Origin: a bacterium
GTDB lineage: Bacteria > Fidelibacterota > UBA2242
DNA: 19,903 nucleotides
Assembly (NCBI GenBank): GCA_018895675.1
Contig: JAHIOG010000365.1
Span: 1 to 19,903 of the forward strand
Direction: 5' to 3'
Numbering within the stretch: the first letter of the stretch is position 1; every line of letters begins with the position of its first letter. The translations under genes and the position numbers were made by a program. The notes under the pieces are model-generated. The model saw only the letters and a list, made by a program, of their open reading frames with translations. It was not told the DNA's origin and did no database searches. Shown one piece after another: positions 7,928 through 15,387 of this stretch.

Positions 7928-8155
7928 TTATAACAAATCTTTGAATTCTTCTATTGTTAAATCGGCATCTCGCATTATGCTTTTCAGAACCTTAGGATGA
8001 AGTATCTTTCCTGAATGATAGCTGACAGTTACTCTCCTGCCTTCCCTATTCTTGTATATTTTGTGTTTTCCGCTTTGCCTTGCAAGAAAAAATCCTGCCT
8101 TTTCCAGTGCCCTGATAACTTCAGCAGCAGTTATCCCTGGTAATTTGTCACTCAT
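7928..8155 (-). CDS. hicA: HicA-family mRNA interferase toxin
   Basis: This 75-residue protein is the normal size for HicA (YcfA family), a small double-stranded-RNA-binding-fold toxin that cleaves mRNA when released from its antitoxin. It shows the family pattern LPGITAAEVIRALEKAGF near the N-terminus, then RQSGKHKIY with the expected catalytic histidine H31, and the late segment SGKILHPKVLKSIMRDADL. It overlaps the upstream hicB by four bases (ATGA, 8152-8155), the usual translational coupling. It ends 12 bases before the decayed T9SS tail at 7890-7916, so the pair sits inside degenerating sequence. Confidence 0.92.
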   Translation of the reverse strand: MSDKLPGITAAEVIRALEKAGFFLARQSGKHKIYKNREGRRVTVSYHSGKILHPKVLKSIMRDADLTIEEFKDLL

Positions 8156-8376
8156 ACTGCTACTTCTAATGAAGTAAGACTGACCGACTCGGGTTGTGTA
8201 ATATCTTCTCCATCTTCTATCCTATCACGTACGTGTAACTGAATTGCATCCTTAATGTTATCTAGCGCTTCTTCATAAGTATCACCTTGAGTATAGCACC
8301 CTTGAAGTTCAGGACAAAAAGCATAGTAACCATCTCTATCTTTCTCAATTACTGCCGAAAATCGATAACTACTCAT
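8152..8376 (-). CDS. hicB: HicB-family antitoxin, short form
   Basis: This 74-residue protein has the degraded RNase-H-like HicB core: YRFSAVIEKDRDGYYAFCPELQGC, followed by TQGDTYEEALDNIKDAIQLHV. It should bind HicA and mask its active site. It ends soon after the core and has no C-terminal helix-turn-helix or ribbon-helix-helix, so it belongs to the short class and may not bind the operator itself. It is the first gene of the pair and overlaps hicA by four bases. The sequence upstream of the ATG (GGAG, then AAGGGA) offers a ribosome binding site. A candidate promoter lies about 75 bases further up. Confidence 0.92.
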   Translation of the reverse strand: MSSYRFSAVIEKDRDGYYAFCPELQGCYTQGDTYEEALDNIKDAIQLHVRDRIEDGEDITQPESVSLTSLEVAV

Positions 8377-8448
8377 TCCCTTTTACTCCATTTACATTTT
8401 TAATTTTCATGTTCTTCAACAAATTTAATTCATTTAAAAATAATCATA

Positions 8449-8478
8449 AATATAATCAAAGACCAGCACATTACACAA
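8449..8478 (-). promoter_or_regulatory. Candidate hicBA promoter
   Basis: On the minus strand TTGTGT (8478-8473), an 18-base spacer and TATATT (8454-8449) resemble a sigma70 promoter. The start would fall near 8442, giving a leader of about 65 bases to hicB. The surrounding DNA is AT-rich, so chance matches are likely. An AATCTT/AAGATT hairpin (8478-8493) touches the -35 box. Confidence 0.35.
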
Positions 8479-8558
8479 ATCTTGCCAAAGATTATTGTTG
8501 AGAAAAATAAAAGCAATTGAAAATCAAATTTCATTTTGATAATACTTCGTAATTTCCC

Positions 8559-8645
8559 CTACCGCAAGAAAATCATCTTATTTGCCCTGGAATAACTCCC
8601 ACACACGATCTTAAGAAAATATATCCAGGATGATATTAACCCGCC
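8559..8645 (-). pseudogene. Decayed T9SS C-terminal sorting tail
   Basis: Translated on the minus strand, 28 codons and a stop read GGLISSWIYFLKIVCGSYSR then ANKMIFLR. This is colinear with the intact tail of the neighbouring gene (GEMVASGIYFLRIASGSYCR then TSKMVFIR). The conserved glycine of SSGIYF is tryptophan here. Further upstream (to about 8690) the frame stays open, but its sequence (for example RFSFGEK) no longer matches the tail well, and there is no start or secreted domain. It is the leftover 3' end of a lost secreted-protein gene. Between its stop and hicB, an ATCAAA/TTTGAT hairpin (8523-8540) followed by U-rich sequence on the minus strand may be its old terminator. Confidence 0.7.
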
Positions 8646-8744
8646 TTTCTCACCAAAAGAGAATCTCTGGATAGATAATCTCAACAGGTTTTTTATCCTT
8701 GCTGTTCTTTAGAGCCATTTTTGTGAGAAATTCGGGTTAACAGT

Positions 8745-8769
8745 AGTGGCAGGAGCTACTCCTGCCACT
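8745..8769. repeat. Perfect 11-base-pair hairpin
   Basis: AGTGGCAGGAG (8745-8755) pairs perfectly with CTCCTGCCACT (8759-8769) around the loop CTA. It is the most stable hairpin in the region. No good U-run follows on either strand (only TTTA on +), so it does not look like a classical terminator. It lies between the decayed tail and the intact T9SS gene and may be a REP-like unit. Confidence 0.6.
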
Positions 8770-8780
8770 TTATGTAGGAA

Positions 8781-8863
8781 ACCTTTGCGAAAGCTACATC
8801 CATATATTGAGCAGAACTCTGGTTACTGTCAGAAATTACTTTAGAATAAACTTTCGCAAAGTT
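8781..8863. repeat. Inverted-repeat-bounded short element, copy 2
   Basis: CTTTGCGAAAG (8783-8793) and CTTTCGCAAAG (8851-8861) are perfect 11-base inverted repeats 57 bases apart. The unit is the diverged partner of the one at 7745-7822. Its right end is also a self-complementary hairpin (AACTTT CGC AAAGTT, 8849-8863, extendable with a bulge to AGAATA/TATTCT). This begins 3 bases past the stop codon of the T9SS gene, so the hairpin may serve as that gene's 3' end. Confidence 0.5.
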
Positions 8864-8866
8864 ATT

Positions 8867-10222
8867 CTACCTGATAAAAACCATTTTACTGGTCCTGCAA
8901 TAACTCCCGCTGGCAATCCTGAGAAAATATATCCCCGAAGCCACCATCTCGCCATTCCGGTCTGTTCCATCCCAATTCAACCGGTACGAACCGGCTTCCT
9001 GCTTGCCTTGCATGAGCGTTGCGACTTTTTCGCCGCGCATATTATAGACCGTAAGTTCAACCAGACCATCATCAGGTAAATCATAAGAGATTGTGGTAAC
9101 CGGATTAAACGGGTTGGGATAGTTCGGATAAAGACGGAATTCTTTAGGAGCAGCTTTTTTCATCGGAGTGGCTGATTCGGGTCCGTGTAATTCGGTGTTT
9201 CCACTGTAGTCCACATCTTCTAATTTGTACCAGTATTTAATTCCATTGGTCAAGCCCTTATCCACATATTCGTATTCATGCCGACTGGATGAATTCCCGG
9301 CTCCCGGGATCAATTGATTATTGATTATTGTATATTGTCTATTGGAATTAAGACTTCTGTACATATTGAAACCAAGGTTCTCTATTTCGCTTTCGGTAGT
9401 CCAATTAAGGGTAACTTGCCCATGACCTGAAGTGGCGGTGAAGGAAGAAAGCTCGACGGGAAGAGATACATCTTCGCCATCCTCCCAGGAAAGATAGGGA
9501 TAACCATTGTTGATAACAGCAGAATAATCCATATCCCAATAATCATTATTTCCAGTATCGTCATTGGGATTTGTTTCAAAATCCCAAGCAGTGGTTAATC
9601 CGACAGTTGTTACATCTGTAAAGGTAGCCAGTGTTTTCATTTCGGCAGTGGTTTTACCCGTACCGAAAGAAGGGATGCTTTGTTCAGATGTTTCCATATC
9701 CCAGAAAGAATCATCCACGGGGAAAAGAACAGTTGAAGACCCCACCAACCCGCATATTAAAGGACCATCCCCCGGTATGAAGCCGGTGGAATAGCAGTTG
9801 ACCACGTAGGATTCAAAATTACTTTCCCCTACTAAACCGCCGACCCGATCATATCCCACCACTGAGCCGGTAGCATAACTGTTCATAATGATACTATTAT
9901 AACCTCTAAACCAGCCCACCAGGCCACCGACACGAGCCGCTCCCGACACAGAGCCGGTGGCATAGCTTTTCTCGATCACAGAAAAACTATAAATACGCCC
10001 CACCAATCCGCCGAAATGGGATCCTGACAACGCCGTCTCACTCATCGACACCGAAGCGGTGGCATAGCAGTTGCTTACATTGGAAGAAGTATTTATTCCC
10101 ACCAACCCGCCGACATTTATATCTCCTTTCACCGAGCCGGTTGCAAAGCTGTTGCTCAGGAGGGTACCATCCCCTTTCCATCCCACGAGCCCGCCAACAC
10201 ATTCTTTTCCCGTAATACCCAC
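8867..10222 (-). CDS. T9SS-exported GLUG-repeat protein, C-terminal part of a frameshifted gene
   Basis: The 451 residues counted from the first ATG form the larger part of one secreted protein. Six GGLVG/GLVG units alternate with YATGSV-like units (about 9-165); this is the GLUG repeat of bacterial surface proteins. A fibronectin-III-like domain follows (about 250-350, with VTLNWTTESEIENLGFNMYRS). The last 85 residues are a T9SS type A sorting tail with a FlgD-like fold (YPNYPNPFNPVTTISYDLP ... SGIYFLRIASG ... KMVFIR), which directs the protein across the outer membrane. The reading frame is open upstream to about 10380 and there continues the frame of 10234-10728 with one base missing. The ATG at 10222 is therefore an internal methionine, not a true start. 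Confidence 0.8.
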   Translation of the reverse strand: MGITGKECVGGLVGWKGDGTLLSNSFATGSVKGDINVGGLVGINTSSNVSNCYATASVSMSETALSGSHFGGLVGRIYSFSVIEKSYATGSVSGAARVGGLVGWFRGYNSIIMNSYATGSVVGYDRVGGLVGESNFESYVVNCYSTGFIPGDGPLICGLVGSSTVLFPVDDSFWDMETSEQSIPSFGTGKTTAEMKTLATFTDVTTVGLTTAWDFETNPNDDTGNNDYWDMDYSAVINNGYPYLSWEDGEDVSLPVELSSFTATSGHGQVTLNWTTESEIENLGFNMYRSLNSNRQYTIINNQLIPGAGNSSSRHEYEYVDKGLTNGIKYWYKLEDVDYSGNTELHGPESATPMKKAAPKEFRLYPNYPNPFNPVTTISYDLPDDGLVELTVYNMRGEKVATLMQGKQEAGSYRLNWDGTDRNGEMVASGIYFLRIASGSYCRTSKMVFIR

Positions 10223-10233
10223 ATTGGTTACAC

Positions 10234-10728
10234 CTAAATTGGAGATGGTTGCACCGTTTGTAGAACCGAACAGACTAACATAATCGGTTGAGCTACGATG
10301 GATAAAGAGCCCGTTAATGGTGTAATCCTGTCCGTCGTACGAGCCGGTGAAGTGGTTAGGATCGTCTCCAATGGGCGGCCGCCATAATAACCTCCGGAAC
10401 CGTCTGGGAACCAGGTTTCAGTGTCCGAAGCATCGAAATCGGCGGTTTGAATATAATAAGCAGCCCAGCGGGTTGCTTGAGTTGGACTTGGTACTATAGC
10501 GTCCGAAGCAGCAATCCAGTAAAGATTTTCCAGATTGGCAATCTGGTAAGGATTTCCACTTGAACCGTCACCGAGTAAAGGTGCTGTTGCCGTTTGCGCG
10601 AATAAACTGCTGACGGTAAACAATAAAACCAACAAACTCAGCATAAATCCTAAAACTAAACTAAATTTTCTCCCTGAAAGTATTCCCCGAATTATACGGG
10701 ACAGGCGGGATTTCGTTTCATTCAACAT
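10234..10728 (-). CDS. N-terminal part of the frameshifted T9SS/GLUG gene
   Basis: The first about 118 residues are the true start of the secreted protein. A basic N-terminus and hydrophobic core (VLGFMLSLLVLLFTVSSLFAQ) form a signal peptide ending near residue 45. Next comes the usual start of GLUG proteins (GDGSSGNPYQIANLENLYWI ... WFPDGSGGYYGG). After GYYGG the frame is wrong. Shifting by one base at about 10373-10383 gives PIGDDPNHFTGSYDGQDYTI, NGLFIHRSSTDYVSLFG and onward into the C-terminal part without a stop. The whole gene, 8867-10728, is 1862 bases, one short of 621 codons. The last 46 residues of this open frame are thus noise. AGAGGA precedes the ATG. The damage could be real or a sequencing error. 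Confidence 0.75.
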   Translation of the reverse strand: MLNETKSRLSRIIRGILSGRKFSLVLGFMLSLLVLLFTVSSLFAQTATAPLLGDGSSGNPYQIANLENLYWIAASDAIVPSPTQATRWAAYYIQTADFDASDTETWFPDGSGGYYGGRPLETILTTSPARTTDRITPLTGSLSIVAQPIMLVCSVLQTVQPSPI

Positions 10729-10933
10729 CTTTTCCTCTTTTTAATTTTTTCTGATAATTCATCATTTATTGATAATTAGTATGGAAACCTTTTAACCTTT
10801 CAGAAACACCATTAATGTTTTAAATCATCGAAGATTCCCTTTGGGATATGACACTTTCCCGGATTCTTCATTTGAACACTCATTTTAGTTTCTATCCCAC
10901 CCTCTAAATGTGTAAAATGCCCGATGACTAACA

Positions 10934-11086
10934 TTACAATAAATAAAATCTTTGTGGCTTTGTGGCTTTTTCCAACGGAATCCCTTTAGGAGTGGCTAAT
11001 GAATTAGTTGCTCGTCGTGGCAGGCGACATTTTGGGTCAAAAGAAGCATCAAAGCAGCAATAACAGCGCTTAAATACTTCCGTCAT
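10934..11086 (-). CDS. Possible 50-residue open frame under a consensus promoter
   Basis: Between the polysaccharide cluster and the T9SS gene lie about 420 bases. The first ATG downstream of the consensus promoter at 11121-11149 opens a 50-codon frame (MTEVFKRCYCCFDASFDPK at the start, three cysteines, basic). A GGGGGA stretch lies about 10 bases before it. No domain is recognised, and codon use is not convincing. It contains the tandem AAAGCCAC AAAGCCAC sequence typical of non-coding repeats. The transcript may instead be a long leader or small RNA. The rest of the stretch (10729-10933) shows nothing else. Confidence 0.2.
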   Translation of the reverse strand: MTEVFKRCYCCFDASFDPKCRLPRRATNSLATPKGIPLEKATKPQRFYLL

Positions 11087-11120
11087 TTTACCGGTCCCCC
11101 GCAGAATATTTTACATAAAT

Positions 11121-11149
11121 ATTATAAGCAGTTTTTGTTTAAATGTCAA
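11121..11149 (-). promoter_or_regulatory. Perfect consensus sigma70 promoter facing the T9SS gene
   Basis: On the minus strand TTGACA (11149-11144), exactly 17 bases, then TATAAT (11126-11121) match the sigma70 consensus at all twelve positions. The -35 box overlaps the stop codon of the glycosyltransferase gene (11146-11148). Transcription would start near 11114 and reach the T9SS gene start at 10728 after a leader of about 385 bases. Confidence 0.8.
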
Positions 11150-12114
11150 GCTGTGATCAAATTCAAAGATTGTGAGATGCCTCGCAATAATGCTGAAGCC
11201 ATAAGAATTCGGACGATTATATTGGAAAGCGGATAGGGGGTTATATGATAAAGCAGTCGAAAGAATTGAAATGTTATCTGTGATTTAAGAATCCAACCGC
11301 ATAATGGTTTTAACTTGCTGTTTTGTATCGAATGCAGTGTGGGATAATCTAAGAATGATAATCCATAAAGAGATTCAAATTCCGGGTGTTTTTTGACCAG
11401 ATACGGGACGACGGTTTTTCCAAACTGTTCAATTGTGACCAGCGCTTTCCGGAAAGACCGGTAATGATGATGGGTTACCTGTATTTCCAGGGAAGAGAAT
11501 AACCCGTCGGGATATTGGTTCCAGAGGCGGTAGGAATATTCGGTATCTTCGCCGCCATACGTCGTTATTGAATCGTCGAACCAACCGGTTTGATCAATTG
11601 CATTCTTTTTAACTGATGTTGCGCCAAAAAAAAACGCCTGAAAAGGCAGCGGACTGCCAGATGGATAGCGCGCCGCTCCTCTTTTTGCCTCATAAAGGTA
11701 TCTCTGATATTTATCATATCGGTTTTTTGGGGAAGGACGCAAACGGCTCACAACACCAATGACCCGCTCCTTTCGGAGTAAATTTAAATGTTGTTGAACA
11801 TAATCTTTCGGAACTTCCATATCAGCATCCAGGAAGAACAAAATTTCGCCGGTTGAATGGTGAATTCCTGTGTTGCGGGCTGCCGATAATCCCCGATTCG
11901 ATTCGTGCGTGTGAACCTGAACATTACCGGGAAGAGCTAGCTTTTTCAGAACGTCTGTTGTGTTATCCGTAGATCCGTCATTCACGATATGGACTTCAAT
12001 TTTTTCCGGGGGATAGCTTAGCCGAAGTATAGATGACAGGCATACAGGAAGGGTGCTTGCGGAATTATAGGCTGAAACAATAAAGGATATGGTTGGTTGA
12101 TAATTTTCCATCAT
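11146..12114 (-). CDS. Family 2 glycosyltransferase (GT-A fold)
   Basis: This 322-residue enzyme has the GT2 order. ISFIVSAYNSASTL starts the nucleotide-sugar fold, HIVNDGSTDNT follows, then SNRGLSAARNTG, and the metal-binding DxD in FFLDADMEVP (about 94-103). The acceptor-side GGEDTEYSYRLW (about 191-202) carries the likely catalytic acid residues. It moves a sugar from a nucleotide donor to a lipid-linked or glycan acceptor on the cytoplasmic face. Hydrophobic segments near the C-terminus (for example NIIVRILMASALLRG) may attach it to the membrane. The ATG overlaps the previous gene's stop by four bases (ATGA), so it is the last member of the cluster. The sugar specificity cannot be read. 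Confidence 0.9.
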   Translation of the reverse strand: MMENYQPTISFIVSAYNSASTLPVCLSSILRLSYPPEKIEVHIVNDGSTDNTTDVLKKLALPGNVQVHTHESNRGLSAARNTGIHHSTGEILFFLDADMEVPKDYVQQHLNLLRKERVIGVVSRLRPSPKNRYDKYQRYLYEAKRGAARYPSGSPLPFQAFFFGATSVKKNAIDQTGWFDDSITTYGGEDTEYSYRLWNQYPDGLFSSLEIQVTHHHYRSFRKALVTIEQFGKTVVPYLVKKHPEFESLYGLSFLDYPTLHSIQNSKLKPLCGWILKSQITFQFFRLLYHITPYPLSNIIVRILMASALLRGISQSLNLITA

Positions 12115-13172
12115 GCGCCTTTTGAGATAATATCTTCGAATTTGGAAACAGACGATTCCCAGGAGAATTGATGAACTGTTTTCAGTCCCTGTTTCGCAAG
12201 CTTTTTTCTGCGGTGAGCGTCCTGAAGCAATTGATTCAATTGTGAAATTAGTGTTTTCTTATCCCCGATCGGAGCTATTAGCGCATTGACGTCATGAATC
12301 AAATACTCCATCACGCCGCGATTTCGGCAGGCAACAATTGCGCAGCCGCATGCCATTGCTTCCATGACCGGCAAGCCCCAACCTTCCAGGCGACTTGTGT
12401 GGAGGAACACCTTCGATTTATTGTAAAGTTCTCTCAATGTTTCTATTGATGGTCGTATTACCAGATTGATCCAGGATGGAATGAAATGAACCGGTTGGCG
12501 CGCCGCTATCAGTATTGCTTTCAGATCCGGGTGTTGTTTTTTCAAAGTTTTTAAAACGGCAAGTGCTTCTTTTGCTCCTTTGATTCGCGCCGGATGGTAG
12601 AGCATCATAATGTCTATCGGTCGTTCACTATTTTTATTTTTAATAAAAAACTCATCGTTACTTATGGAATTTCCAAGCGGTCCTTCGGCAAATTCATTTA
12701 TAGCGGACAGTTCATTGATGATCCATTGGGAAACAGCCATTTTGATTAGTGGCAGATGATAAGTTTTGAGCACTTTTTCTGTATTGCCAAAATAGGTTTC
12801 AAAACTCTGCAGAAAGTAAAATTTCCGACCGCGCTCTGGCGGTAATTGATATACTTGTTCCACGGTTTGCCAGCCAACGGCAATAACGGCATCACCGTTG
12901 GGAATATATTTTGCCCGGATTCTTTTTATCACCAGAACTTTAACAGCCGGATCGGGCGTGTAATATAGCTTACGTTCTGTGCCAAATAGCGCATCGTATC
13001 TTTTGATAACCTGTTTTTTAAACCTGTATAAAAGATTTATCTGTAATTGTTCCGGATAGACCAGAGTAATATCATGTCCTTTTCGCGACAGCCGGTTGGC
13101 ATATTCATGGACGACTTTCACGCCTCCCATGGGAATAGATATGAATCCGGGCAGGATGAAAGTAATTCGCAT
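12111..13172 (-). CDS. Family 4 glycosyltransferase (GT-B fold)
   Basis: This 353-residue GT-B enzyme has an N-terminal acceptor domain beginning MRITFILPGFISIPMGGVK with the glycine-rich loop. The donor-binding half contains MMLYHPARIKGAKEALAV and the E-x7-E motif in LEGWGLPVMEAMACGC (both glutamates present). Family 4 enzymes retain the anomeric configuration and use nucleotide-sugar donors such as GDP-mannose or UDP-sugars. There is no membrane segment, so it should work in the cytoplasm at the inner membrane. It lies three bases after the previous gene and overlaps the next by four. A weak GGGA precedes the ATG. Confidence 0.88.
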   Translation of the reverse strand: MRITFILPGFISIPMGGVKVVHEYANRLSRKGHDITLVYPEQLQINLLYRFKKQVIKRYDALFGTERKLYYTPDPAVKVLVIKRIRAKYIPNGDAVIAVGWQTVEQVYQLPPERGRKFYFLQSFETYFGNTEKVLKTYHLPLIKMAVSQWIINELSAINEFAEGPLGNSISNDEFFIKNKNSERPIDIMMLYHPARIKGAKEALAVLKTLKKQHPDLKAILIAARQPVHFIPSWINLVIRPSIETLRELYNKSKVFLHTSRLEGWGLPVMEAMACGCAIVACRNRGVMEYLIHDVNALIAPIGDKKTLISQLNQLLQDAHRRKKLAKQGLKTVHQFSWESSVSKFEDIISKGA

Positions 13173-13175
13173 GAT

Positions 13176-14258
13176 TTATATCCCGACTCCGATTTCCCGG
13201 TAAAAGCCGTACAGTTGTTTGACGACACTTCGATAATCATGGTGTTTTTCAACCCATTCCCGGCTTTCGATTTGTTTTTCCCGGAGCAATTCTTTTTGTT
13301 CAATCAATTCAACCAGTTTCTCTTTTAAATTTTCTCCATTGGCGTTTACAAACGGGTGGTCGGGTATGAAGGATTCGTAGGTTTCGTTTAATGATGTGAC
13401 ACAAACCAGACCCATAGAAAGCGCTTCCAGCGAATTCATTCCGTAACCCCAGGTCAGCGCGCCAATCTGATCGATGTAAATGTCCGATTGACGCTTCAGT
13501 TCCAGAACCTTTGAATGAGCTGTGTTTTCGATGAAAATAAAACGAATACCGTGACTCTTTTCCAATTCTGTACATACCTGAATAATCAGGTCTGAGCCTT
13601 TTACTTCCCGGTTCGTGGTGGCATGGCAGATTGTTATGGGATCATTGATCTTGTCTCGAACGTGAAACGATAAAACGTCGTAAGGCAAAAATAGGTAGTG
13701 AATATTCGGATGCCGGTACATCAGATCCAGTTCATTTGTCAGATTTAAATCGGCGATTTGGTCCATTTCGGGTATGACTCCCCGGGTCCGCATATCCTGT
13801 CCGTGATAGTGACAGACGATTTTTTTTCCGGATGCTTTCATTTTTTTTGCGAATCGAGCATCACGATAAAAATCAGTTCCCCACTCGAAATGGTAAATAT
13901 CAAAATCTTCGAGATTATATTCTTTAATTGCCTGTTCGATTTTTGGGGACCATAGTTTTTCCCGCAGAGCAAACAATTTTTTCTGCCATTGCGGTGGATC
14001 CCAGGTTGGTGGATTACCGCCGATATCTTCATTCGGCGCTTTGCCGTCCGCTACCCGCCTGAAAATAAGTCGTGATTTTATGTACCAGGGTTTTGCGGCG
14101 ACCAGAGGTAAATTCAGCAAGATATCATCTTCGTATCCGGCAGCATTCTTGAAAAAGGTCACAAAACGGCAGTGGTTTCCATTCAGCTCATGGGCTTTCA
14201 GCCAGTAGGACAATGTTCCGACAGTGTTCTCAGGCGATATGTAGAGTATTTTTAGCAT
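13176..14258 (-). CDS. GT-B glycosyltransferase, family 4-like, variant donor motif
   Basis: These 360 residues show the two-domain GT-B layout. MLKILYISPENTVGT opens the first domain, HYHGQDMRTRG lies mid-protein, and the donor domain contains RQSDIYIDQIGALTWGYGMNS and LEALSMGLVCVTS. In the E-x7-E position the first glutamate is tryptophan (WGYGMNSLE) and only the second is kept. This variant is familiar in polysaccharide-cluster enzymes, so activity is still likely, though the donor may be unusual. Its ATG overlaps the previous gene by seven bases (ATGCTAA), so translation is coupled. A role in building a surface glycan is inferred from the cluster; the sugar is unknown. Confidence 0.8.
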   Translation of the reverse strand: MLKILYISPENTVGTLSYWLKAHELNGNHCRFVTFFKNAAGYEDDILLNLPLVAAKPWYIKSRLIFRRVADGKAPNEDIGGNPPTWDPPQWQKKLFALREKLWSPKIEQAIKEYNLEDFDIYHFEWGTDFYRDARFAKKMKASGKKIVCHYHGQDMRTRGVIPEMDQIADLNLTNELDLMYRHPNIHYLFLPYDVLSFHVRDKINDPITICHATTNREVKGSDLIIQVCTELEKSHGIRFIFIENTAHSKVLELKRQSDIYIDQIGALTWGYGMNSLEALSMGLVCVTSLNETYESFIPDHPFVNANGENLKEKLVELIEQKELLREKQIESREWVEKHHDYRSVVKQLYGFYREIGVGI

Positions 14259-15382
14259 GTCAGAACCTTTTCATAAATATTAAAGAGCGGCTCTTTCATT
14301 TTCGACCAGTTAAATTGTTCGCGGACTGCCTGCCGCCCCCGTTCTCCCATTTGTTGCATAATTTCCGGATGGCTGAGAAGGTCAATGATAATGGCGCCCA
14401 GATTTTCGGCTGTCGGAGGATCTACCAGCATACCGCTGCCCGTTTGTTCAATATACATTTCGGTTGATGGAACCCGGCAACCGAGCACCGGAATTCCCAA
14501 ACACATAAATTCGAACGGCTTGATTTGAATAGATCGTTTAAAGGATTCATTTGGCATCATTGAAGAAAGACCCAGTGTCGCGAATTGGATCAATTCAGGA
14601 ATATCGGTATAAGGTACCGGCGGACGAAATTCAACCGATTTTTCCAAATGATTATTTCTGACTATCTGATCCAGTTGTTCTTTATACCACTGTTGAACGC
14701 CGCCGATGATCAGCAGTTTGGCATCAGGGAATTTTTTACTGATATAAACCATACTTTCAACCATTACATGAATATTCCTCGCGGGCGCTAGCTGACCGTG
14801 GTATAAAATTACCGTTCGATTTTTTGGAACATATTGTTGAGGTATTTTATCGAACATATCAACGATGGGATAATTATAAATAAGCGAGATGCGTTTATGA
14901 AATGGCTTGAATCCTTTTGCTACCCAGGGAGTAACGGTAATTACATGATCCGTAAAGCGGGAACAACCCCACTCTAATGCCTGGGCAACGACTGCAGGAA
15001 TGAATGTGATTAGTTTCGACCGGCGTGTGAATTCTGTGAAGTAGTAATAGATCGTTTCGTGGGCGTCGTAGATAATTTTTCTCCTGTACTTATATTTGAG
15101 GATGAGTGCAAAAGGGAGGAATTCAAACTCATGAATATGGTAAAGGTCTGCCTGAAGCTCGCGAGCGATTTTATAGGCACGAAACAGATTACGGAAAAAA
15201 CCAATTTCCCGGAATAGATGAAACCGAATTCCAAGATATGATCCCGGATCAAAACGATTTGGAGCGATCACAGAAATATTTTGATACTTTTCCGATAAAG
15301 TTTTGACCTCCTTGTAGAAAATTCGGTCATCTGTAGGGTTATGACCGATACTAACGTGACAAATATGGGTGGACTTTTTCAT
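14252..15382 (-). CDS. Family 4 glycosyltransferase (GT-B fold)
   Basis: This 376-residue protein starts with HICHVSIGHNPTDDRIFYKE, an N-terminal pattern common in family 4 enzymes of exopolysaccharide loci. ADLYHIHEFEFLP and KIIYDAHE follow. The donor half begins at about 190 with VILYHGQLAPARNIHVMVE and contains QIKPFEFMCLGIPVLG with the conserved glutamate of the KxFEYMAxG type. GERGRQAVREQFNW closes the fold. There is no signal peptide. It starts 5 bases after the flippase stop codon without a Shine-Dalgarno, which suggests reinitiation from the upstream gene. Its exact linkage is unknown. Confidence 0.88.
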   Translation of the reverse strand: MKKSTHICHVSIGHNPTDDRIFYKEVKTLSEKYQNISVIAPNRFDPGSYLGIRFHLFREIGFFRNLFRAYKIARELQADLYHIHEFEFLPFALILKYKYRRKIIYDAHETIYYYFTEFTRRSKLITFIPAVVAQALEWGCSRFTDHVITVTPWVAKGFKPFHKRISLIYNYPIVDMFDKIPQQYVPKNRTVILYHGQLAPARNIHVMVESMVYISKKFPDAKLLIIGGVQQWYKEQLDQIVRNNHLEKSVEFRPPVPYTDIPELIQFATLGLSSMMPNESFKRSIQIKPFEFMCLGIPVLGCRVPSTEMYIEQTGSGMLVDPPTAENLGAIIIDLLSHPEIMQQMGERGRQAVREQFNWSKMKEPLFNIYEKVLTC

Positions 15383-15387
15383 CGTTT

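Noticed and set aside
7745..8863. CRISPR array or integron attC sites
   Set aside because: Only two diverged repeat units 1 kb apart, no regular spacers, no cas genes, no integrase, and no attC core-site consensus seen.
8807..9079. Plus-strand 90-codon open frame over the T9SS gene end
   Set aside because: It is antisense to the conserved sorting tail and has no ribosome binding site.
10921..10985. Tandem TTTGTGGC words as part of a larger tandem array
   Set aside because: Only two full copies are present; kept only as a remark in the leader entry.
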